Shown here: positions 35,711-45,008 of the stretch, in pieces
Layout: each line of letters starts with the position of its first letter
Position numbering within the stretch: the first letter of the stretch is position 1
Assembly: GCA_040255465.1 (NCBI GenBank)
Contig: JBDZVA010000002.1
Span: 62,001 to 126,000 of the forward strand
Direction of reading: 5' to 3'
DNA from: UBA5793 sp040255465
GTDB taxonomy: Bacteria; Planctomycetota; Phycisphaerae; Phycisphaerales; UBA5793
Length of the DNA: 64,000 nucleotides
The notes under the pieces: model-generated
Databases searched by the model: none
What the model was told of the DNA's origin: nothing
Seen by the model: only the letters and a program-made list of their open reading frames with translations
Position numbers and translations under genes: made by a program

Positions 35711-38240
35711 GACCGTCGAGGAGATCCTTGCGCCACGGCCTCAGGCTCGACCGCGAATTTACGCATACTCGATTGCCGACGCGGCGCACCAGGGCCTACT
35801 CAAGGTCGGTCAAACCACACGCGATGTAGGTCAGCGCGTCGCACAGCAACTGAAGACTGCCGCCATCAAGAATTATGCTATTGAGTTGGACGAATCCGCC
35901 GAGCGAGACGATGGTACCATTTTCACCGATCATGAAGTGCGTGCAGAACTCGTCAAGAAAAAATTCGAGAACCCGGAATTGGAGTGGATGCGCTGCTCGG
36001 TCAAGGACGTTAAAACGGTGCTCGCCGAGCTGCGTACCGGTCAGCGGTTCACCGGCACGCATCATGAGACTTTCAAGATGCGGTGGGAACAGGCCGAGGC
36101 GGTGAACAAGACACACGCCTACTTCCACTCGATTTGGAAGGAGGACATGCACGCGGTCCCGCGTTTCCTCTGGAATGCGAAGATGCGTTTTGGAAAGACT
36201 TTCGCGACATATCAACTTGCCAAAAAACTGGGCGCGAAGCGCGTGCTGGTCGTGACGTTCAAACCCGCAGTTGAGGATGCGTGGCAGACGGACTTGGAAT
36301 CGCATGCGGACTTCGATGGGTGGCAGTACCTGTCCCGCAACTCCGGTAGCGATCCCACGAAGATCAACGCCAGGAAGCAGGTCGTGTACTTCGGGTCATT
36401 CCAGGATCTCTTGGGCAGTGACTTGTTTGGAAACATCAAGCCCAAGAACGAATGGCTCCACAAGGTGAAATGGGATCTCGTGGTGTTCGATGAATACCAC
36501 TTCGGCGCGTGGCGGGAGACCGCGAAGGAGCTTTTTGAGGGTGAGGATGAGGCAGTTGCCAAGAAGGAGGCCAAGGTCGAGTACGGTAGCGGACTGGAAG
36601 ATGTGAATGAGGATCTGGCCGAGTTTTCGGAGAAGGAGATCGAGTTCCTGCCAATCACAGCCAAGGCGTATCTCTATCTCTCCGGCACGCCGTTTCGGGC
36701 GCTCGCAACGGGTGAATTCATCGAGGAAGCGATTTTCAACTGGACCTACACCGACGAGCAGCGCGCGAAGGAGGAGTTTGCTGCGAAGAACCCTGCGACA
36801 GCAAACCCCTACGGTGCGATGCCGCAAATGCGACTGCTGACGTACCAAATGCCCGACGAACTGTTGGCGATCGCGAGCGCCGGCGAATTCGACGAGTTCG
36901 ATCTCAATGCGTTTTTTGAAGCATCGGGTAGGGGAGCGAAAGCACGGTTCAGGCACAAGGACGATGTGCAGAAATGGCTGGACATAATCCGCGGCGGATA
37001 CACTCCCAAGGCAGCCGAGTATTTGAAAACGGGTACGCGGCCCCCGTTTCCGTATTCGGACAGCCGGCTGCTGCCTTACCTCCAGCATTCATTCTGGCTA
37101 CTTCCAGACGTTGCAGCATGTCACGCGATGAAGAACCTGTTGGAGGAGAGGCACAATACTTTTTGGCATGATTACCAAGTGATTCCCGCTGCCGGAGCTT
37201 CTGCGGGCATCGGATTGAAGGCATTGCCGCCGGTGCGGAGAGCCATTGGGAGCGGATTCGACACCAAGACGATCACGCTCTCATGCGCAAAACTGACTAC
37301 TGGCGTCACGGTGCCGCAATGGTCTTCCATCTTGATGCTGAAAAACCTCAAGTCCCCGGAGAGCTACTTCCAAGCCGCATTCCGAGTGCAATCGCCGTGG
37401 TCCATCAGAAACCCTAACGGTGACAACCCAAACGAGGAGGAAGTCCTCAAGCCCATTTGCTTCGTGTTCGACTTCGCGCCGACGCGAGCGCTCCGCCAAC
37501 TCTCCGAGTACGGCATTGGCCTGTCGCCCTACGAGCCGAACCCGGAGAACGCGGTGAAGGACTTGGTGTCGTTCCTGCCAGTTCTGGCCTACGACGGCGC
37601 GAACATGACGCAGATAGACGCGGGTGGGATTCTCGACATCGCGATGGCCGGAACTTCGGCCACTCTGCTCGCCCGTAAGTGGGAAAGCGCGCTGCTCGTA
37701 AACGTCGACAACGAAACACTGCGCCGTGTTTTGGGCAATCCAGAGGCAATGGCCGCCGTCGAGCGGATTGAGGGTTGGCGCGCGTTGGGCGACAACATAA
37801 TCGAAACAATCATCAACAAGAGCGACAAAATCAAGGAGCTCAAGAACAAGGCCAAGACACAGGAGGTGACGAACAAGGAAAAGAGGGAGCTCACCGACGA
37901 GGAAAGGGAGTTCAAGTCGAAGCGAAAACTTGTCCAGGAGAAGCTGATCAAGTTTGCGACGCGAATTCCCGCGTTCATGTACCTGACCGACTTCCGCGAG
38001 AACACGTTGCAGGATGTGATCACAAAGCTGGAGCCAGATTTGTTTCTGGCTGTCACCGGATTGACGGTTGAGGACTTTCACCTGCTCGTACGGCTGAAGG
38101 TGTTCAACACCGAACAAATGAACCACGCGGTGTTCGCGTTCCGCCGCTACGAAGATGCCTCCCTGCGATACACAGGAATCGAAAGCCATGAGGGCCTATC
38201 TCACTACGGCCTGTACGATACCGTGATTGCTAGGGAATAA
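35703..38240 (+). CDS. GIY-YIG-like nuclease fused to DEAD/DEAH helicase (restriction subunit)
   Basis: 845 residues. The N-terminal 120 residues look like a GIY-YIG/T5orf172-type nuclease (IYAYS at 19-23, then GLLKVGQTTR at 31-40). A superfamily 2 helicase follows: Walker A MRFGKTFA (161-168), DEYH (263-266) and SGTP (327-330), with a second RecA-like domain containing QAAFRVQSPW, reminiscent of motif VI. This is the expected composition of a restriction protein that translocates on DNA before cutting. ATG 35703 overlaps the methylase stop; GTG 35700 is possible. A charged coiled segment lies near 710-760. Confidence 0.83.
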   Translation: MSKTVEEILAPRPQARPRIYAYSIADAAHQGLLKVGQTTRDVGQRVAQQLKTAAIKNYAIELDESAERDDGTIFTDHEVRAELVKKKFENPELEWMRCSVKDVKTVLAELRTGQRFTGTHHETFKMRWEQAEAVNKTHAYFHSIWKEDMHAVPRFLWNAKMRFGKTFATYQLAKKLGAKRVLVVTFKPAVEDAWQTDLESHADFDGWQYLSRNSGSDPTKINARKQVVYFGSFQDLLGSDLFGNIKPKNEWLHKVKWDLVVFDEYHFGAWRETAKELFEGEDEAVAKKEAKVEYGSGLEDVNEDLAEFSEKEIEFLPITAKAYLYLSGTPFRALATGEFIEEAIFNWTYTDEQRAKEEFAAKNPATANPYGAMPQMRLLTYQMPDELLAIASAGEFDEFDLNAFFEASGRGAKARFRHKDDVQKWLDIIRGGYTPKAAEYLKTGTRPPFPYSDSRLLPYLQHSFWLLPDVAACHAMKNLLEERHNTFWHDYQVIPAAGASAGIGLKALPPVRRAIGSGFDTKTITLSCAKLTTGVTVPQWSSILMLKNLKSPESYFQAAFRVQSPWSIRNPNGDNPNEEEVLKPICFVFDFAPTRALRQLSEYGIGLSPYEPNPENAVKDLVSFLPVLAYDGANMTQIDAGGILDIAMAGTSATLLARKWESALLVNVDNETLRRVLGNPEAMAAVERIEGWRALGDNIIETIINKSDKIKELKNKAKTQEVTNKEKRELTDEEREFKSKRKLVQEKLIKFATRIPAFMYLTDFRENTLQDVITKLEPDLFLAVTGLTVEDFHLLVRLKVFNTEQMNHAVFAFRRYEDASLRYTGIESHEGLSHYGLYDTVIARE

Positions 38241-38591
38241 GCGATGCTGCGGACGGCATCGTGCGGGTCGGCGCGGACAGCGCCAAGCGGCCAGACGATG
38301 CCCGGAAACCAGTGACAGTGGCCCGTGCCTTCGAGCGGAAGCAGGGGGATCAGAGACCATTGGGAGTGTGGAGGATCCTCGAACACACGATCACGCGGCT
38401 TCATCAGCATCGGTGACAGCAGATGTCCTATGGACAACCGGCCAACCCCCCAAGTCTTTCTCTAGGGTGGGTCCACACATATCTGCTCTAACAACTCCAA
38501 GTGGCTATTGTGTTTGGGGGTGCTAACCCAGCTACCTCCCAGGCTACGTTCTTGGCTCCCCAAGCAAACTGTCCTTAGCTATGGAATCCGC
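38241..38591. other. 351-base gap before the SIR2 operon
   Basis: Nothing codes convincingly here; frames are short and lack ribosome binding sites. The last 150 bases are noticeably A/T-richer and probably contain the SIR2 operon promoter, but no clear -35/-10 pair was identified. Confidence 0.35.
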
Positions 38592-39983
38592 ATGGCAATT
38601 CCATCACCTCTACTCACGGCAGTCGCAACCCCGGGAGGTGGAAAGCTCGCGTTGATCGTCGGATGTGGATGCTCGTTTGAGGGGCCGACCTCAATTCCCT
38701 TGGCCTCCACATGCGCTGTGGAAAGCCACGACCGTCTTGTGGCGGATGGCGTGATCGCCGCTGGTGACTGCGCTTCCCCCAGGGACCTGTCCGCCGTGGC
38801 GGACGCGGTCCACAAGAAGACCAAAGTCCAACGCCCACTGGTCGAACAACTCAGTGAGCACTACCCGCTCAAAGACGCCACTCCGAATGATGGACACCTC
38901 TTGGCAGCGGCCCTGCTCCGAGAGGGTGTTGTCTCAACTGTTCTCACTTTGAACTTCGACCTCGCCATTAGCACCGCGATAGCAGAACTTGGAGTCGGCA
39001 AGAACATCGGCATCATCGACGGCCCCGACGACATTGGAAAGCAGAAGACCTCCAACTTGTACTACCTCCACCGAAACGTGAACGCTGCCAACCCCGAAGA
39101 GTGGGTACTTCGGACGGCTACTCTCCGGACTGACTGGAAGAAGGGGTGGGAGAAGGTCGTGGCAGGAAAGGTCCTCTCTACTCCCATCGTGCTATTCGCC
39201 GGACTCGGGAGCCCCGCCGCTGTTTTGCTTGAGAGTACGAAGCTGATTCAGCAAGCGATTCCACACGGAATCAAGGCGTATCAAGTTGATCCGGGCGAGA
39301 TGAGCGATTGCCAGTTCGCCCAAGACCTCGCGATCGATCCCGCCAACTACATACAGATGGGCTGGTGCGACTTCATGCTGGCCCTGTGCGCACGGGTAGT
39401 TGAGGACCACACGACTCGTCTTTGCGGTGCCGCCGCTGCGATGATCGAGCGCGAAGGGTGGACCCTCGAAAACCTCAGGAACTCCGTTGATCAAATCAAG
39501 GCTGGCGGACTCCTGATGCTTGGCAAGCTCAGATCAAACTGGCTCTTGCACGACAAGCCCTACTACCCTGATGAGGACGCGACTCGCGATCTCATTGCTG
39601 ACCTCTTGCTTGCGAGCGCCACTGTTGAGCGGGTCTCAGGGGCTACCCCCGTACTGTTCGAGGATGGTGTGGTCGAGTTCCGGCGAGGCGATCGGACGGT
39701 CTCAGCCTGCCTTTGTGTCTCTGGGCGCGGAACGCGAAGTAGAGCAGCAATCGAATCCGAGCTATCCAAACGGCACCGGCGCTACCGCTCGCGCGGCACA
39801 CCTCTCACAGGAGCAATCGTCGCGGGCTTGAATCCCACCCCGGCGCCACCTGTCACTCCACCCGTGTCCGTCATAGCCGGGAATCCCACGAATAGCATCA
39901 TTATGGGTACCGCTACGTTTCCGTTCTACGATGCTCATTCAATTCGAACGGATGCAGCACAGCCGAAGCAGGTTGCTCCATGA
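38592..39983 (+). CDS. SIR2-like NAD-binding protein, first gene of a candidate defence operon
   Basis: 463 residues. Residues 18-38 read KLALIVGCGCSFEGPTSIPL, the glycine-rich NAD-binding start of SIR2-type domains found in anti-phage proteins. TLNFDLAIS (119-127) matches the SIR2 T-N-(Y/F)-D signature, YYLHRNVN (157-164) offers the candidate catalytic H160 and LFAGLGSP (201-208) a later nucleotide-contact strand. The last 200 residues are unassigned. In defence systems such domains usually degrade NAD+. Its stop overlaps the next ATG (ATGA), so it is made with the two following proteins. Confidence 0.75.
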   Translation: MAIPSPLLTAVATPGGGKLALIVGCGCSFEGPTSIPLASTCAVESHDRLVADGVIAAGDCASPRDLSAVADAVHKKTKVQRPLVEQLSEHYPLKDATPNDGHLLAAALLREGVVSTVLTLNFDLAISTAIAELGVGKNIGIIDGPDDIGKQKTSNLYYLHRNVNAANPEEWVLRTATLRTDWKKGWEKVVAGKVLSTPIVLFAGLGSPAAVLLESTKLIQQAIPHGIKAYQVDPGEMSDCQFAQDLAIDPANYIQMGWCDFMLALCARVVEDHTTRLCGAAAAMIEREGWTLENLRNSVDQIKAGGLLMLGKLRSNWLLHDKPYYPDEDATRDLIADLLLASATVERVSGATPVLFEDGVVEFRRGDRTVSACLCVSGRGTRSRAAIESELSKRHRRYRSRGTPLTGAIVAGLNPTPAPPVTPPVSVIAGNPTNSIIMGTATFPFYDAHSIRTDAAQPKQVAP

Positions 39984-40573
39984 CCACGCCGCAACCATCG
40001 CCAACGCAATCCGAGCTTGTCGCAATAGCGGCCAAAGCTCTCGAGACCGGAGGCTACCGGCCAATCGACAAGGGATTCCCGGAGTGGAACACCTTGAGTA
40101 CCAGGCTCTTCGAGGATGAGTACAACGTAGTGGGGTTAGCGGTCTTCGCGACGTGCCGAGAACTTCTTCGTTCATGGCCTGACCTTCAGGGATCGCTCGT
40201 TGACTTGATCTCGCAGAAGGTCGGCTACGCTGAGAGCAAGGCATGGGATGGCTATCTCGTGCTCCTGACTCCTGGAGTGACGTCGGAAGACGAAATCGAA
40301 GTCGACGGGGCTCGATACGATACCACTCGGTTGAGAAAACTCGTGGCCACCGGTAACGACCTCTCAAGTGCAAGTGACGTTGAGCGTTTCCTTCGGCCTC
40401 TTTTGCCGCTCCGGATCGGGGCGCAGACTCTGACGCAGACCAGCGCACTCGATATGCTGCCGGCACTGCTGGAATCGCAAGAGGTGGATCAGGCCACGAC
40501 GCGTGTGCTCATCCAGGCCTTTGCGCAACAGGCCTCCCTTATGGAAGCACTCCACCGCGGGGAATCAATGTGA
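39980..40573 (+). CDS. unknown middle component of the SIR2/Rad50-like operon
   Basis: 197 residues, acidic and helical, no membrane segment and no motif I recognise. It contains CRELLRSWPDLQGSLVDLIS and DGYLVLLTPG. It overlaps the SIR2-like gene upstream by four bases and touches the ATPase gene downstream within TGATG. This position between an effector-like protein and an ABC-type ATPase is the one held by the so-called middle components of ABC three-component conflict systems. Assignment is by context only. Confidence 0.6.
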   Translation: MTTPQPSPTQSELVAIAAKALETGGYRPIDKGFPEWNTLSTRLFEDEYNVVGLAVFATCRELLRSWPDLQGSLVDLISQKVGYAESKAWDGYLVLLTPGVTSEDEIEVDGARYDTTRLRKLVATGNDLSSASDVERFLRPLLPLRIGAQTLTQTSALDMLPALLESQEVDQATTRVLIQAFAQQASLMEALHRGESM

Positions 40574-42717
40574 TGAGAGTCGTCTCACTGGAGATTGAAG
40601 GATTTCGCGGCTTCGCAACGGGCCAAGCGCTTGACCTCGACGCTGACGCGGTTGTGGTGGTGGGATCCAACGGCAATGGCAAGACCTCCCTGTTTGACGC
40701 AATCCTCTGGGCCATCAGCGGGCGAGTACCCAGGCTGGGTGGGCAAGACCCACTACTTGTCTCGAAATACTCCGAGACTGGTCAGGCGCGTGTGGTGCTT
40801 CATTTGCGTGGATCGCGGAACTCAGCACCGCTCATCGTCACTCGAGTCTTCGACGGCGAGAAGTGCAGGATTTCACTCGAGAGTGGCGGCGAGAAGCTCC
40901 AAGGACCCGAAGCAGAAGGCCGCTTGATTCGATTGCTTTGGCGAGATGCGGCGGCTGCAGCCGACCCGGCAGACGCCCTTTCGGCCGTTCTGACGAGGTG
41001 CGTCTACCTCCAACAGGACCTCATCCGTCAGTTCATCGATTCTGTCACCGAACAGGACGGATTCGCTGCCGTCTCAGAGCTGGTTGGAGCCGGACGGGTG
41101 ACTGCGCTGCAGGTTGAGCTTGAACGACAGAAAGCAGCTTGGACCAGGACCACCAATGCCAAGAGCGGCGAATTGGTACCGCTTCGCTCAAAACTCTCTA
41201 CCATGGAGGCTCGACTGGCAGAGCTCAAAGGCCGTTCCGCGTTGGGGAATGACGCAATCGGCGATGAGGAGTGGAGGGAATGGTGGAGGTATCTCGGAAC
41301 GATTGCGATTGAATTTGCGCCCATCGACAAGGCCTCACGAGAAGCGGCGTCAAAGCTCGATTCTGCTCTCTCCCTGTTGGCCGCGGCTAGGCGAGCCGTC
41401 GAACGGCAGTACGCCCTCGCCCAGGGCCTTCAGAGGGACGTGGTAACGTTTGGCGAACTGAAGAGGCCAGACCTACCTGCGCTACGCGAGAGAGTGTCCG
41501 CTGCAAAGCGGGAGACAGACCAGGCTCGGAGTCTGGTGGCAGATGAGCAATCTCGCATTGCCGAACTTCGCCACCTTCAAGCGGCTCTCAAGGAGAAGGC
41601 TGAACAGCTCAAGGCTCTGGCAGCCATTGCGCTCAAGCACCTTGGCGCCAAGTGCCCCGTTTGCGAACAAGACTATGACGCGGAGGCAACTAGACGACGA
41701 CTCGAGAAGGTGGTTGCTGGTGATACCGGAGCACCTCCAGCCAGTACGGTGCCGGAGAAACTGCCCGAATTGCTTGCAGAGTTGAGCGCCAAGGAGCAAG
41801 CACAGGCTGCGTTAGACCTTGGGCTCCGAACGGCAGAACAAGCGTCAAGGGAGTATGAGGCTGCCGAGATTGCGATCGAACGTCGATTCGCCGAGCTCGA
41901 GATGGCGAATGTCCAACCGGGCGAGCAATTGGTGGCCATCAAGAGGAAAGTTGAGGCGCTCCAGGCGCGAGCAGACAAGTTGCGAGAGGCTCAAGAGATG
42001 GGCGAGTCGTTCGCAGTGAAGATCGCGAGAGCCGGAGATCAAGCAACCATTGAGGAGCTGGAACGCGAGATTGCGGTCACGAGGACACAGCTCCAGGCCG
42101 AGGACCGAGAAATCAATCGAAGGACATTGACTGGACATCGAGCGCAGCGGGCTATCGAAGCGCTGAGAGAGGCCGCTTCGCTTGTGGTGACACAACGAGT
42201 GCGAGAGATTGAGCCGCTCTTGAGCGACATGTATAGCCGGATCGATGTGCATCCAGCATTTCGTGTCGTGAAGTTCCTCGCCTCGATGCAACGGGGCCAC
42301 GGCCATCTTTCAACCGTGGTCAGTGACCCGGTGTTGGAAGTGGACTGCAACTCGCCGCATGCGATCCTCTCAAGCTCGGCAATGAATGCTCTTGCCGTCT
42401 GTGTCTTTTTGTCGCTTAGTTTGGGAGTGAGTAATCCGCCTCTTTCCACGATTATTCTCGATGATCCGCTCCAGAGTTTGGACGACATCAACCTTTTGGG
42501 GTTGATGGACCTCCTGCGCCAAACCAAGGATCAAAGGCAACTCTTTGTCTCTACCCATGATGCTCGATTCGGTGGCTTGCTCTCCCGGAAGCTGCGCCCA
42601 CGCACAGCTGATCAGAAGACGCTGATCGTTGAACTCGAGGGATGGAGCAGACGCGGTCCTGTCTGCCAGGTACGCGAAGTGAAATGTGACCCCGCGCCTA
42701 TTCGCCTCGCGTCATAA
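40573..42717 (+). CDS. Rad50/SMC-like ABC ATPase with zinc-hook motif
   Basis: 714 residues. Walker A GSNGNGKTS (31-39) after LEIEGFRGFATGQ; a long alpha-helical coiled coil broken by CPVCEQDYD (CPVC 361-364), the zinc-hook dimerisation motif; ABC signature region LSSSAMNAL (599-607); Walker B STIILDDPLQSLDD (625-638); H-loop STHD (660-663). It should dimerise on DNA and hydrolyse ATP. A GTG three bases earlier is an alternative start. It is the last gene of the SIR2 operon and may be its DNA-sensing component. No Mre11-type nuclease is nearby; the SIR2-like protein takes that place. Confidence 0.85.
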   Translation: MRVVSLEIEGFRGFATGQALDLDADAVVVVGSNGNGKTSLFDAILWAISGRVPRLGGQDPLLVSKYSETGQARVVLHLRGSRNSAPLIVTRVFDGEKCRISLESGGEKLQGPEAEGRLIRLLWRDAAAAADPADALSAVLTRCVYLQQDLIRQFIDSVTEQDGFAAVSELVGAGRVTALQVELERQKAAWTRTTNAKSGELVPLRSKLSTMEARLAELKGRSALGNDAIGDEEWREWWRYLGTIAIEFAPIDKASREAASKLDSALSLLAAARRAVERQYALAQGLQRDVVTFGELKRPDLPALRERVSAAKRETDQARSLVADEQSRIAELRHLQAALKEKAEQLKALAAIALKHLGAKCPVCEQDYDAEATRRRLEKVVAGDTGAPPASTVPEKLPELLAELSAKEQAQAALDLGLRTAEQASREYEAAEIAIERRFAELEMANVQPGEQLVAIKRKVEALQARADKLREAQEMGESFAVKIARAGDQATIEELEREIAVTRTQLQAEDREINRRTLTGHRAQRAIEALREAASLVVTQRVREIEPLLSDMYSRIDVHPAFRVVKFLASMQRGHGHLSTVVSDPVLEVDCNSPHAILSSSAMNALAVCVFLSLSLGVSNPPLSTIILDDPLQSLDDINLLGLMDLLRQTKDQRQLFVSTHDARFGGLLSRKLRPRTADQKTLIVELEGWSRRGPVCQVREVKCDPAPIRLAS

Positions 42718-42979
42718 GAGGTTGCGGGTTGGCATAGGACTCACGACAGCACCTTTGGGGCGGCTCACAGAATGGTGGGGCGGGCTCTCAGTCTGCGCGA
42801 GCGTACGGGTTCAAGAACCTGTACCGCCGAATTTTCGCGGTCATTCTGAATTGTGCACCAAACCACGCCAGCACCTCGGCTCTCACCCGCGGGGAGGGGC
42901 AACGGAGAGCCGCTTCTCGTGTAACGGCGGCGAACATGCGACCGGAGCGAATCAACCGTCACCATGCTTCGATACTGTG

Positions 42980-43288
42980 ATGATCGCCCAGAGTGAAAAA
43001 CAGGCGCGAAACAGGTCGAGACGGCAGCCAGGCGGCCAGTTCTCCCCTGGGGTTTCTGGCAATCCTCGGGGCCGGCCACGCGAGCCCGTGGGGCTTGCTG
43101 AATCCCTCTATGCCGCGATTTTCGTGGAAATTGAGCCAGAATACGCGATTCATGCCCGATTCTCGCTTGCTGAATGGATCGCCAGAGAAGCCCCGAATTG
43201 GACCATTGCACTCCTCAAGGCAATGTTGCTCGAACCGCAGCAAATGAGCAGTCAAATGCGCCGCGAAGTGCGTCGAACCGTACGCTGA
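42980..43288 (+). CDS. small DUF5681-like protein
   Basis: 102 residues, ATG 42980 or GTG 42977. The N-terminus GGQFSPGVSGNPRGRPREP has the glycine/arginine-rich DUF5681 pattern, followed by a helical domain (ESLYAAIFVEIEPEYAIH). Upstream codons in the same frame look non-coding. It is the second protein of this type in the island (compare 32075). Role unknown. Confidence 0.55.
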   Translation: MIAQSEKQARNRSRRQPGGQFSPGVSGNPRGRPREPVGLAESLYAAIFVEIEPEYAIHARFSLAEWIAREAPNWTIALLKAMLLEPQQMSSQMRREVRRTVR

Positions 43289-43550
43289 AATCTCCGGAAC
43301 CAGTCGCGAAGCGAGCCGTCAGATCTGCTCGACGACGAATGGCTGGAGAGGCGGGGGTCACCCCACTGAACTGCCTCGACTCCGCTGATGTTCCAGCGCA
43401 ATTCAAGCCTCCGGACCCTCCTATGGTTGGTGACACAACAACGCCGGAACGTCGCGGTAGGCCACCGCGATGCAAGGTCGGGCCGCCGTTTCCGTTCCAT
43501 CCTATCCGGAGGCGTGCGGCCCGGCCGATGCCGGCAGATAGGGTAAGCGG

Positions 43551-44474
43551 ATGTCGAGCGAAGGCGCCCTCGGCGACTTGGAACGGCTTGGCGATTTGAT
43601 CTCCCTGCACGACTTCTCCGTGCTGCTGGCGAAGTCTGCGGCGACAACGAGAGACTATGCGCAGCGAGTCTCGGAGGAGACTTCGAGCCAAGCAGATGAA
43701 AAAACTGCTGAACAATGGGCTGGCAAGGCCCACATGCAACTCCCAAGCATCTTGCAGTCTCTGATCGACCTGTTTGGCAGATGCGACCACTTATGGAACA
43801 TGCAAGGTTGCCGCCACTTAATTTTGATGGCGTCAGTTGGTCGCGAGCCCGTCAAGTGCGGGAGTCAGATGTATGCCAGCGGTCATCAGGCGGCAATGGG
43901 GTGTGCAGAGTGTGCGGTTGTCCTCGCCAAGAGACTGCCCGCGATTGCTGAGGCAAAGCCGTACCCAGTATGTGCACGTGCACGCACCTTGGCGAGTTCT
44001 ATTCCGCATTTCAACGTCTCGGAGATCATCGCGGCAGTTGACTTGGAATACGCATCTGCCCGGAAGAACTTGGGGATCGACGGGCGATCCGAGCAAACCG
44101 GCCAAGCGAGCGGGATCGCGGTGCCGGTTCCATCGAGTACGAAACTACCTTCCGTGAAGCCATGGGCGATGGAAGCCTGGCAGGCGTCGCAAATAGGGGT
44201 GCCGCAGAAGGAGATTGCCCGAATGCTGGCGAAAAAGTACGGGAAGCGCTATGGCAAAATCAGCCAGCCAAGGGTCTCAGAGCAAATCGGACTAGCTCAG
44301 GTGCATGCCGAGGCCAGCGCACTTGCCGCCATCGCCAGACAGGTGTGCGTTCAAGAACCGAGCAGGGCGCCCGCGCGGACTTTCGATCCGTCGCTCGCGG
44401 ATCAGGGCAAGCGCCGCGATGGTCGATCTTCGCACATCCGCCAGAAGATGAAGGAGATTTCTCGAGATTCCTGA
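43551..44474 (+). CDS. hypothetical island protein with C-terminal HTH-like segment
   Basis: 307 residues, soluble. The N-terminal two thirds are helical with scattered cysteines. Near residue 215 the segment AWQASQIGVPQKEIARMLAKKYG followed by ISQPRVSEQI has the look of a helix-turn-helix of the resolvase/winged type, so the protein may bind DNA. No catalytic motif seen. It stands alone between the small DUF5681-like gene and the excisionase-like genes. Function not assigned. Confidence 0.5.
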   Translation: MSSEGALGDLERLGDLISLHDFSVLLAKSAATTRDYAQRVSEETSSQADEKTAEQWAGKAHMQLPSILQSLIDLFGRCDHLWNMQGCRHLILMASVGREPVKCGSQMYASGHQAAMGCAECAVVLAKRLPAIAEAKPYPVCARARTLASSIPHFNVSEIIAAVDLEYASARKNLGIDGRSEQTGQASGIAVPVPSSTKLPSVKPWAMEAWQASQIGVPQKEIARMLAKKYGKRYGKISQPRVSEQIGLAQVHAEASALAAIARQVCVQEPSRAPARTFDPSLADQGKRRDGRSSHIRQKMKEISRDS

Positions 44475-44490
44475 TTGAACCTGCCGTCAT

Positions 44491-44547
44491 ATCGGCGCAG
44501 TTTGACGGCTAATCGTCGGTGTATCGGCGAGTATCGGAGTGTATCGG
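44491..44547 (+). repeat. short phased direct repeats (iteron-like) before the HTH genes
   Basis: GTATCGG occurs at 44521-44527, 44531-44537 and 44541-44547, exactly one helical turn apart, and a related ATATCGG lies at 44490-44496. An inverted repeat GGCAG-ATA-CTGCC-like hairpin follows. Such phased repeats can be a binding array for a small regulator or replication initiator; the HTH genes begin 60 bases downstream. Confidence 0.5.
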
Positions 44548-44608
44548 CAGATACCTGCCGGGTGTACAGGGGCGGACGTATTACCCCGTGCCACTCGGAG
44601 TACCTGCC

Positions 44609-44809
44609 ATGGATCAATCCTCGAAACTACTTACTGCTCTAGAACTTGCAGTACGCCTGCGTGTCTCGCCGGACACGGTCCGGGCGTGGGCACGGCGCGG
44701 TGCGATTCCATCGCTGCGCCCTTCGCCCAAAGTAATCCGATTCGACCTCGATGCGGTTCTAGCGGCGCTATCCCCTGCGCCAGCGAAGGGGGTGGATCGT
44801 GCCAAGTGA
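44609..44809 (+). CDS. excisionase-like helix-turn-helix protein 1
   Basis: 66 residues, ATG 44609. LLTALELAVRLRVSPDTVRAWARRGAIPSLRPSPKVIRFD is a MerR/HTH_17-type domain as found in phage excisionases (recognition helix, then the RG-IPS turn and wing). It probably bends attachment DNA or regulates the following operon. It overlaps the second HTH gene by 11 bases. Confidence 0.75.
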   Translation: MDQSSKLLTALELAVRLRVSPDTVRAWARRGAIPSLRPSPKVIRFDLDAVLAALSPAPAKGVDRAK

Positions 44810-45008
44810 CACGAACACACGGGCCACGGACTCGCAGCTCTTGATCGATCGCCGTGAAGCGGCGCGACTACTGGGCGTCTCACCCGGCACCATCGACAAC
44901 CTGCGGCTACGCGGCGAACTGCCGTCTGTGAAGATCGCGGCACGTCGCCTATTTGACGTGGCCGATCTGCGGCAACTTATCGAGTCGCGGAAGGCGGTGA
45001 AGCCGTGA
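44799..45008 (+). CDS. excisionase-like helix-turn-helix protein 2
   Basis: 69 residues, GTG start. LIDRREAARLLGVSPGTIDNLRLRGELPSVKIAARRLFDVADL is a second HTH_17 domain, different in sequence from the first. Stop and next start overlap (4 bases). Having two such genes in tandem suggests one acts in excision and the other in control of replication genes, but the roles cannot be assigned from sequence. Confidence 0.75.
   Translation: MPSDTNTRATDSQLLIDRREAARLLGVSPGTIDNLRLRGELPSVKIAARRLFDVADLRQLIESRKAVKP

Noticed and set aside
44490..44547. CRISPR array
   Set aside because: Only 7-base repeats one helical turn apart, without unique spacers or cas genes; better read as an iteron or operator array.
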